A stretch of 5,448 nt of DNA from Nonlabens sp. (GTDB lineage: Bacteria > Bacteroidota > Bacteroidia > Flavobacteriales > Flavobacteriaceae). The notes beneath the pieces are model-generated. The model searched no databases, had not been told where the DNA came from, and saw only the letters and a program-made list of their open reading frames with translations. The stretch covers positions 1-5,448 of the forward strand of contig JANQTO010000162.1 of assembly GCA_030731685.1 (NCBI GenBank), read 5' to 3'. A program made the translations under genes and the position numbers. Positions 1-4,852 of this stretch are shown here, one piece after another (the first letter of the stretch is position 1; every line of letters begins with the position of its first letter).

Positions 1-29
1 AGGCAGACCTGAGTCATGATAAATCCCAC

Positions 30-63
30 AAAAAAATCCCATAATTCCAGAAATTACGGGATT
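30..63 (-). terminator. Rho-independent terminator at the end of the alginate operon
   Basis: Read on the minus strand, AATCCCGTAATT (63-52) pairs with AATTATGGGATT (46-35). This gives a 12-bp stem with one G-U pair and a 5-nt loop. It runs into seven consecutive T residues (complement of A30-A36, the first two within the stem). On the plus strand the same stem has an A-C mismatch and no good T run, so the minus orientation is favoured. It is the first terminator-like structure after the SDR stop codon, about 325 nt downstream, so it is the likely 3' end of the lyase-cupin-SDR transcript. Confidence 0.72.
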
Positions 64-119
64 CATTTTATATAAAATTATAGAGTTAGTGGCTCAAACT
101 GCTCAAAGCACAGGTCTAT

Positions 120-354
120 AACTCAGAAGTCATAAATCATAACTAAATACTCATAGCTCACGACTTACAAACAACGTCTCGACTATCGCTCGACATGGTT
201 TGAAGATCTACATATACATTAATTCAGAATTGCTTTTACTACAACCTCTAAACTTAATGCTAAACTCTTAAGTCATAACTTATAACTTAAAAACTTAGCT
301 AAAGAACTCTGAACTCATAACACTGAACCTCAAAGCCAGCAGGTAGGCTCCCAA
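120..354. repeat. Degenerate ACTCATAA/ACTTATAA-like intergenic repeats
   Basis: Variants of a 7-8-base unit (ACTCATA, AGTCATAA, ACTTATAA, ACTCTTAA) recur at about 120-170 and 250-354, separated by a more ordinary stretch. AAGTCATAA occurs exactly at 127-135 and 270-278. The units are imperfect and unevenly spaced, which suggests an old slippage-derived array that has decayed. No protein or structured RNA is evident. Confidence 0.5.
176..197. repeat. Possible dispersed intergenic motif
   Basis: The stretch GTCTCGAC...GCTCGACATG stands out as more GC-rich than its surroundings and contains two TCGA tetramers (179-182 and 190-193). It resembles short GTCGAGCG-type motifs I recall as common between genes in Flavobacteriaceae. 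That resemblance is from memory, and only one copy is present here. Confidence 0.25.
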
Positions 355-386
355 CTCAAAGACTCACAAACTCAAAGACTCAAAGA
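355..386. repeat. Four tandem copies of the 8-mer CTCAAAGA
   Basis: The units are CTCAAAGA, CTCACAAA, CTCAAAGA and CTCAAAGA, with exact 8-bp period. The array ends on the base next to the SDR stop codon (TAG, 389-387), and the stop region itself (CTAAATAC) looks like a decayed further unit. On the transcript the unit reads TCTTTGAG. It grades into the looser repeats on its left. Confidence 0.8.
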
Positions 387-1148
387 CTAAATACCCAAAG
401 CCTGTCCACCACCTATCTGAATCGTTTCAGCTGTAATGAATGATGCGTCTTTACTTGCTAGGAAAGAAATTACACCTGCAACATCTTCTGGTTGACCTAA
501 ACGGCCTAGCATAATACTGTCTGCCCATGAAGCGAAAACTTCTGGTTTTGTAGCTTTAATTTGTGCGTGAAAAGGTGTGTCTATGGTTCCTGGTGAAACT
601 GCGTTTACACGTATACCGTATTCTGCAAGGTCTTTTGCAAGTGCTCTTGTGATTGCATGCACACCAGCTTTAGAAGTTCCATAAATACCTGCGCCCGGTC
701 CACCAGCAGTCCAGCCAGCGTTTGAGGTGTAGTTTATGATAGATGGGTGCTCACCGCTTTTAAGAAATGGTATTGCTGCTCTAGAAGCAAAAAACACAGA
801 GTCTAGGTTTAACGCCATAACATTTCTGTAGAATTCTGTAGTCATTTCCTCAAATCTAGAACGGCCACCTAAACCACCAGCATTGTTCACTAGTACGTCT
901 ATACGACCATACTTGTTCCCTATTGCTTGTATGTTTTTAGTAACAGCTTCTTCTTTAGTCACGTCAAAGCCCATATACTCTGCAGTAATTCCTTGTGCAG
1001 TTAGTTCTGCAAGGCGCTCTGCACCAGCTGTATCGTCTATACCGTTAAGAATGACTGTATAGCCATCTTTACCTAATCTTTTTGCAACTTCAAATCCTAT
1101 GCCGCCTGTTGCGCCTGTAACTACTGCTACTTTTGTACCTGTACTCAT
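387..1148 (-). CDS. SDR family oxidoreductase, probable DEH reductase of alginate catabolism
   Basis: This is a 253-residue classical short-chain dehydrogenase/reductase, a cytosolic NAD(P)H-dependent enzyme of typical full length. Visible motifs are the cofactor-binding TGATGGIG (11-18), NNAG (88-91), Asn114 in the NLDS segment, Ser142, the catalytic YGTSK (Tyr156, Lys160) and SPG (185-187). The second beta strand ends in NGIDD (35-39) and lacks the arginine often seen in NADPH-preferring relatives, so NADH use is possible but unproven. By sequence alone it could be called a FabG- or KduD-like reductase. Its place 24 bp behind a KdgF cupin and a PL17 alginate lyase argues for reduction of 4-deoxy-L-erythro-5-hexoseulose uronate (DEH) to 2-keto-3-deoxygluconate. 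The ATG at 1148 has only A-rich sequence upstream and no clear ribosome binding site, as is common in Bacteroidota. Family assignment is firm; the substrate is inferred from context. Confidence 0.93.
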   Translation of the reverse strand: MSTGTKVAVVTGATGGIGFEVAKRLGKDGYTVILNGIDDTAGAERLAELTAQGITAEYMGFDVTKEEAVTKNIQAIGNKYGRIDVLVNNAGGLGGRSRFEEMTTEFYRNVMALNLDSVFFASRAAIPFLKSGEHPSIINYTSNAGWTAGGPGAGIYGTSKAGVHAITRALAKDLAEYGIRVNAVSPGTIDTPFHAQIKATKPEVFASWADSIMLGRLGQPEDVAGVISFLASKDASFITAETIQIGGGQALGI

Positions 1149-1172
1149 ATGTTCTATCTTAAATTATGTTGA

Positions 1173-1541
1173 TTATTTTTTGTTTAAAACGACGTCTATA
1201 AAATCCTCACGTACCGGAGAGAATACATCTATAAGCATTCCTGCTTCCTCGCAAACGGCGCCGTGTGGCACATTAGGTGGAATGTAAAAACCGTCGCCAG
1301 TCTGTAACAACTGCTCTTTGCCGTCAATGGTTACTCTAAATTTCCCAGAAACTACGTAAGTCGTTTGTGAGTGAAAATGGTCGTGAATGTAGCCTATTGC
1401 GCCCGTTTCAAATTTAACTTTTACCATCATAATTTGGGTGTCGTAACCCACAAATTGTCTGGTAATGCCCTCGCCGGCTTTTTCCCACTCGGTTTCTTCG
1501 GTTTTGAAGAAGTGGTCTGTCATTATTTTTTGATACTTCAT
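1173..1541 (-). CDS. kdgF: KdgF-type cupin, unsaturated uronate ring-opening enzyme
   Basis: This 122-residue single-domain cupin has no signal peptide, so it is cytosolic. The first cupin motif gives HDHFHSQ (53-59) followed by YVVSGK (62-67). The second gives GDGFYIPPNVPHG (82-94). His53, His55, Gln59 and His93 fit the three-His-plus-Gln metal site known for KdgF. DVFSPVR (105-111) keeps the Asp-x-Phe-x3-Arg pattern (Asp105, Phe107, Arg111) of active-site residues reported for characterised KdgF. Such enzymes convert the unsaturated 4,5-uronate monomer released by alginate or pectin lyases into the linear ketone DEH. The start is fixed by ATGA overlap: the cupin ATG shares bases with the TGA of the lyase gene (1538-1541), which indicates translational coupling. 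The SDR gene follows after 24 bp. Many small cupins have other roles, but the residues and operon together make KdgF the best reading. Confidence 0.88.
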   Translation of the reverse strand: MKYQKIMTDHFFKTEETEWEKAGEGITRQFVGYDTQIMMVKVKFETGAIGYIHDHFHSQTTYVVSGKFRVTIDGKEQLLQTGDGFYIPPNVPHGAVCEEAGMLIDVFSPVREDFIDVVLNKK

Positions 1542-3739
1542 TTTTTACTAAATAATTGGTGATTACCGGTCCAGCTATATGTTGCACCGTCTATTGTTAT
1601 GGAATGTGATTGCTTGTCGTTGTTCTGCTTTCGCGAAAGCGTATATACCCAACTCTTACCGTTTGCATCAAAAGTAATGACCCTAAAATCATTTTGCAAG
1701 CTGGATTTTACATTGCTCATTACCGTAAGTGGTTGAGCGACTGTCTCCTTAATAGGATTAAAAAAACCGTGTGGCTCTATGATGCTTGTGAAACTATGGT
1801 CGCCTGTTGCTTGTTCTCTTACTAAAAACTGACGCTGTAAGTTCAGGTTAAATTCTGGGTCGTTTGCTCCTGTTTGAGTGAACAAAAAGTCGGTATTTTT
1901 TGTAGCCGTTGTGGTGATGGTATAGAAACGCTGTTTTTGCAAAAAGGTAAATTGCACGTTTTCCTGTCCTGAACCTGCTTTACCAGTTGCAAGGACTTCT
2001 AAGTGCTCGTAGCCATCTTTTTTTCCTAGTAAAGTCCTATTTTCTGGTCGTTTATAGTCTATATCCAGCGATATGATGTCACCGTAAAACGGATAGTTCA
2101 TGTCTAACTGCGCCATGCCAGCACCCCATATTTCATAGGTGTCTATGATAAATGGCCTGTCTGAAATGGTTGGCTCATTTACCATGGTTATAGATCGTTG
2201 CATGGTGACGCCGTCGTAAGCCGTGCTATCTCGTGCTACGGTAACTTGTAGTCGCTCATCTTTTAAATCTTGATAAACAAGGCTCGAATAATGCTCCTCA
2301 GACTTTTCTACGTTTGCACCGTAATGCGATGTTTCATTTATAGTAACAGTGCTGTGTGCGATGCTGTGGCGTGCGTAACTTTTATTTTCAGGTAGGTAAT
2401 GACCACCGCGTTTAGCCTCTATATTTAAGAAACGTGCTGCGCCATAATCGTTTATAATCTCATTACCATGGTCGTAAACCGAAATAGCCAGCCTATCAAA
2501 ATGCCCATGACCCATGCCCTGCGTGGCAAATTTGAAAACTGCGTCCAGCTGACCAGCACCTTGCTGTGGACTGCGCATAAGTGCAATGCCGCCGCGACCA
2601 CCGTCAGGACCGTCTTCTATAAAAACACTCGGCCTGTTTACAGTATTGGGAATACTCGGGTTTAAGGCTGCGGCTGCAATAGCTCCAGCATCAGTAAAAG
2701 AAATAGCGCCCAGTTTTTTTATAATAGGTAATAATGTCTCGTCTTTGTATCTACTATAAGCAATATTTGTCCCGAAAATCACCTCATCACTTTCCCAGGT
2801 TTTACTTTTTATCGCGTCGTTTATGGGATAAAAAGTTCCGCTTTCGTCGGTAAGTTGTACTAGCGTTGTAACCGCTTTTTTAAGTAAGCTATTTTTATGA
2901 TTAAAAATATTTACCTCTGGTTTATTTTTCTCAATAGCTTCGGCAAACGCGATGAATGGCAGCATGGCGTAACGGTGGTAATAAGGACCTTCAGCATAAA
3001 AGCCGTCTATGGAAAAAAGGGCGTCTATTTGTGCAATAAAACCTGTTTTACCATCTTTCTTACTTCCATAAATGGCGCGGTCTACCATGTCTTTATCGTT
3101 AAGCACAAAGCCGGTCATGCCTACTGCAGCCACAGACCAAGTTCCATGATTATGAATTTTATTAAAGGTCTCGTAGCTGTCCTCGCTTAAGAACTTTACC
3201 ATAGGTCTTAAAAGGTCATTTTCAATAGCTTTTTGCTCGCTAGCAGTTAAGAATTCTTTACTCAAATCATATGACTGTATCGTGTAGAACAACCACACGG
3301 TTTCGTTCAAACCTTGCCAAAACAGCTTCCCTGCTGGGTGATTTTCTTTGCGCTTAGGGTGTAGTGGTAGTTTTTTATACATCGCACTATAGCCAGTGAA
3401 CATCTCTTTGATATATGCAATCTTTTGACTGCTGGGCGCTAGTCTCTGTGATATTGCAACTTTATAGAGCTCAGCATAATTTTGTTTATGCTTTTCGTGT
3501 GAGTAGCCACCGCCAGCATCTGTAGGTTGTGGTATAATTACAGGTTGCGCTAATATCGTTACAACGTCTTCATCTAATGCAGACAATGAACCAGTTACAA
3601 GCTCGTTTTTAGAAGAAGTAAACTGTGCGATACCGTTTTCAGATAGTAGAAGCTTAGCGGTATATGGAGCGTTTTTTTGCGCCGCACAGCTCATTACAAA
3701 AGGTACGAACAAAATAAAAGCAATTTTTTTAAGTATCAT
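1538..3739 (-). CDS. PL17 oligoalginate lyase, heparinase II/III family lipoprotein
   Basis: I take the ATG at 3739 (733 residues). An in-frame TTG four codons upstream (3751) would give 737, and the residue numbers here count from that TTG. A short positively charged N-terminus, a hydrophobic stretch (10-19) and a lipobox-like VMSC (Cys22) mark a lipoprotein, so it acts in the periplasm or at the outer membrane. The N-terminal half is the alpha-helical alginate lyase domain, with HNHGTW (200-205, Asn201 and His202) and EGPYYHRY (254-261, Tyr258, Arg260). The C-terminal half is the beta-rich heparinase II/III-like domain, with HGHFDRL (415-421), INDYG (433-437), SYARHSIAHSTV (458-469) and NETSHYG (472-478). 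These match the catalytic Asn/His/Tyr residues and probable zinc site of exolytic PL17 enzymes such as Alg17C, which release unsaturated monomers from oligoalginate. It is first gene of the operon with kdgF and the SDR. Oddity: codons 705-708 (LSRK) are a 14-bp perfect palindrome. Confidence 0.9.
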   Translation of the reverse strand: MILKKIAFILFVPFVMSCAAQKNAPYTAKLLLSENGIAQFTSSKNELVTGSLSALDEDVVTILAQPVIIPQPTDAGGGYSHEKHKQNYAELYKVAISQRLAPSSQKIAYIKEMFTGYSAMYKKLPLHPKRKENHPAGKLFWQGLNETVWLFYTIQSYDLSKEFLTASEQKAIENDLLRPMVKFLSEDSYETFNKIHNHGTWSVAAVGMTGFVLNDKDMVDRAIYGSKKDGKTGFIAQIDALFSIDGFYAEGPYYHRYAMLPFIAFAEAIEKNKPEVNIFNHKNSLLKKAVTTLVQLTDESGTFYPINDAIKSKTWESDEVIFGTNIAYSRYKDETLLPIIKKLGAISFTDAGAIAAAALNPSIPNTVNRPSVFIEDGPDGGRGGIALMRSPQQGAGQLDAVFKFATQGMGHGHFDRLAISVYDHGNEIINDYGAARFLNIEAKRGGHYLPENKSYARHSIAHSTVTINETSHYGANVEKSEEHYSSLVYQDLKDERLQVTVARDSTAYDGVTMQRSITMVNEPTISDRPFIIDTYEIWGAGMAQLDMNYPFYGDIISLDIDYKRPENRTLLGKKDGYEHLEVLATGKAGSGQENVQFTFLQKQRFYTITTTATKNTDFLFTQTGANDPEFNLNLQRQFLVREQATGDHSFTSIIEPHGFFNPIKETVAQPLTVMSNVKSSLQNDFRVITFDANGKSWVYTLSRKQNNDKQSHSITIDGATYSWTGNHQLFSKK
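1627..1640. repeat. Palindrome GCTTTCGCGAAAGC inside the lyase gene
   Basis: This is a 14-bp perfect palindrome in the last 10% of the lyase coding sequence. On the coding strand it reads as codons CTT-TCG-CGA-AAG (Leu-Ser-Arg-Lys). It shares 17 bases (GCTTTCGCGAAAGCGTA) with the intergenic copy at 4830-4846. TCG and CGA are unusual codon choices for an AT-rich genome, so the bases may be kept for the DNA motif rather than for the protein. Confidence 0.85.
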
Positions 3740-3764
3740 AAGGTAACGCAATCGTTATTAAAAC

Positions 3765-3791
3765 TGGTTAACCAATTTGGTCGTCCAAATT
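3765..3791. promoter_or_regulatory. Overlapping palindromes, candidate operator for the lyase operon
   Basis: Three symmetric elements overlap here: TGGTTAACCA (3765-3774, perfect), ACCAATTTGGT (3771-3781, perfect around one base) and AATTTGG-TCGT-CCAAATT (3774-3791). TGGT/ACCA half-sites therefore occur three times in 17 bp. The TGGT-n2-ACCA form resembles operators of FadR-subfamily GntR regulators, such as the TTGGTATACCAA type of ExuR/UxuR, which control hexuronate use in other bacteria. The cluster overlaps the predicted -7 box and runs just past the expected start of transcription, 26 to 52 nt upstream of the lyase ATG, a good place for a repressor. No regulator gene is visible in the window. 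The symmetry is seen directly; the binding protein is inferred. Confidence 0.5.
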
Positions 3792-3817
3792 TAACGATAA
3801 TTCCTCTCTTATTCCAA
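3786..3817 (-). promoter_or_regulatory. Promoter of the lyase-kdgF-SDR operon
   Basis: On the minus strand TAAATTTG (3793-3786) is an exact match to the Bacteroidota -7 box TAnnTTTG. A TTG (3817-3815) lies 21 nt upstream as the -33 element, within the usual spacing. Transcription would begin at about 3780, giving a leader near 40 nt before the ATG at 3739. The -7 box sits inside the inverted repeat at 3774-3791, which suggests that a bound regulator would compete with RNA polymerase. Confidence 0.62.
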
Positions 3818-3824
3818 CATTCAC

Positions 3825-3864
3825 TGAAAGTATCTATATAGCAACTCAAATTGTAGATACTTCA
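3825..3864. repeat. Inverted repeat between transporter stop and lyase promoter
   Basis: AAGTATCTA (3828-3836) and TAGATACTT (3854-3862) are perfect 9-bp inverted arms with 17 bases between them. They extend to TGAAAGTATCTA (3825-3836) and TAGATACTTCA (3854-3864) if one base is bulged. On the minus strand no T-run follows, so it is a poor intrinsic terminator for the transporter gene. It lies just upstream of the lyase -33 element and could be a transcription-factor site or an RNA hairpin at the transporter's 3' end. Confidence 0.5.
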
Positions 3865-3878
3865 GATAGAATGTCCTC

Positions 3879-4727
3879 CTATTTAACGATACGGGATTTG
3901 TAGTACAGATTGCACAGCAGGCCTGTTAAAACGAGCAAAATACCTATAATCGCTAGATATGTGTATGAGTCACTGAACCACAAGATGCCCAGCAGCACTG
4001 TAAAGATAACTTCGAGATACGCTAACGGTGCAACTTGGGTGGTACTGGCTATTTGAAATGCCTTGGTCATAAAATACTGACCTATGAAGCCTACAACACC
4101 TAAACTGCCCAGTATGACCCATTCCATACCTACCGGATTTCTCCAGTCTGAAAGCGCTAAAACACCACCTACAAGAACGCCTATAGCCATGAAATAATTC
4201 ACAATAACCAGCGGATGGTCCTGCTTGCCTATTTTAGAAATCACTACATATACAGACCCCAGAACTATGGCAGATAAAACAACCAGCACCAATCCAACAA
4301 ATTCTACTTGTTCATCAAATCCTTTGATAACGAGCACGCCCACAAAAGATATCATAAAAAATAACCACTGTACTGGCCTGATACGTTCCTTTAAAAAAAC
4401 AAGGGCAAAAATAGCAGCAAATACAGGTGATAGATAGCGCAACGTAACGGCTGTTCCCACAGGTAAAGACTTCAAGGAGCCGAAGAAAAGTAACAGCGAC
4501 AAGGTTCCTAAAATACCTCTCGCAATCAACAATCCTTTTTTATTCCCCAATAATGGAATCTTGTAAACGGTCAACAATGTCATAGTTATAACCAGTGTAC
4601 CAAGTGACCTAAAAAAAACCAACTCAAACGTAGAAAATTCTTTTAGAAATTTTGCCAGGGCATTCATTACGGCAAAGGCACTGGTACTGAGCAGCATGAA
4701 TATCACTGCTCTTTTGAGATTGTCCAT
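3879..4727 (-). CDS. EamA/DMT-family inner-membrane transporter
   Basis: The 282-residue protein is almost entirely hydrophobic. It has about ten predicted membrane helices (near 7-27, 34-54, 66-84, 90-112, 118-134, 143-165, 172-192, 203-223, 231-250, 256-276), arranged as two EamA repeats of five helices. Typical signatures are the fourth-helix stretch from GTAVTLRYLSP (91-101) to FLKERI (111-116), and the equivalent STTQVAPLAYLEVIF (228-242) in the second half. The second half has FSDSYT (251-256) where many members carry a glutamate. The family contains exporters of amino acids, nucleotides and other metabolites, and substrate cannot be read from sequence. It starts with ATG at 4727, preceded by its own promoter and with a very short leader. 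It is separated from the lyase gene by a 139-bp control region, so a role in alginate use is not supported beyond adjacency. Confidence 0.9.
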   Translation of the reverse strand: MDNLKRAVIFMLLSTSAFAVMNALAKFLKEFSTFELVFFRSLGTLVITMTLLTVYKIPLLGNKKGLLIARGILGTLSLLLFFGSLKSLPVGTAVTLRYLSPVFAAIFALVFLKERIRPVQWLFFMISFVGVLVIKGFDEQVEFVGLVLVVLSAIVLGSVYVVISKIGKQDHPLVIVNYFMAIGVLVGGVLALSDWRNPVGMEWVILGSLGVVGFIGQYFMTKAFQIASTTQVAPLAYLEVIFTVLLGILWFSDSYTYLAIIGILLVLTGLLCNLYYKSRIVK

Positions 4728-4744
4728 ACGTTGGTTTCAGGCGG

Positions 4745-4777
4745 CAAATATACAACAACGCCGCAAGCACTTTCAAA
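4745..4777 (-). promoter_or_regulatory. Promoter of the EamA transporter gene
   Basis: On the minus strand TTTG (4777-4774), 21 spacer bases and TATATTTG (4752-4745) match both elements of the Bacteroidota promoter exactly. The start of transcription would fall near 4739, leaving a leader of roughly 12 nt before the ATG at 4727. That leaves little room for a ribosome binding site, and none is seen. The spacing is the same as in the lyase promoter. Confidence 0.65.
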
Positions 4778-4828
4778 TGTGCAAATACTGCAGATTCTGT
4801 AATAGGTGTGGTACAGTTGTAGTGAGTC

Positions 4829-4844
4829 CGCTTTCGCGAAAGCG
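4829..4844. repeat. Palindrome CGCTTTCGCGAAAGCG after the unknown gene
   Basis: This is a perfect 16-bp palindrome beginning 8 bp downstream of the stop codon of the gene that ends at 4853. Allowing one mismatched pair it extends to 24 bp (4825-4848). A shorter copy of the same motif lies at 1627-1640. In RNA it could form a hairpin, but no T-run follows on the minus strand, so it does not look like a standard terminator. A dispersed genomic motif, such as a protein-binding or nucleoid-related site, fits better. Confidence 0.85.
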
Positions 4845-4852
4845 TACTTATT

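Larger units (their letters stand above)
1..386. other. Non-coding region with terminator and degenerate short repeats
   Basis: No convincing gene lies here: all frames on both strands are broken by frequent stops, and the composition is AT-rich and repetitive. It holds a rho-independent terminator near the left edge (30-63), degenerate 7-8-mer repeats (about 120-170 and 250-354), and an exact 8-mer tandem array touching the SDR stop codon (355-386). Between the repeats, 171-250 shows nothing I can name beyond a possible short intergenic motif around 176-197. An ATG on the minus strand at 15-17 stays open to the left edge, and a plus-strand frame stays open from the left edge to a stop at 42-44. 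Both are too short to judge. Confidence 0.7.

Noticed and set aside
355..386. 8-mer tandem array as a CRISPR or phase-variation tract
   Set aside because: Units are 8 bp without spacers, so it is not CRISPR. It lies after the stop codon rather than in a promoter or reading frame, so a phase switch is not supported.
387..1148. SDR gene as fatty-acid FabG
   Set aside because: General motifs are shared, but no fatty-acid genes are nearby, and the operon with a KdgF cupin and PL17 lyase points to uronate metabolism.
1099..3190. Several plus-strand open frames of 60-97 codons (1099-1287, 1371-1562, 1610-1825, 2468-2665, 2897-3190)
   Set aside because: They lie antisense within or across the SDR, cupin and lyase genes, which carry clear family motifs. 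None of their translations shows a recognisable domain or a convincing start.
4225..4437. Plus-strand frame of 70 codons inside the transporter gene
   Set aside because: It is antisense to a well-supported membrane protein, and its threonine/asparagine-rich translation is the expected shadow of hydrophobic codons.
3879..4727. EamA transporter as the DEH or oligoalginate importer
   Set aside because: It has its own promoter and is separated from the operon by a control region. Its family is not known for uronate uptake, so adjacency alone is too weak.
4829..4844. Palindrome read as a rho-independent terminator
   Set aside because: No T-run follows on the minus strand, where GGACTCACT comes next, and the same motif occurs within a coding sequence.
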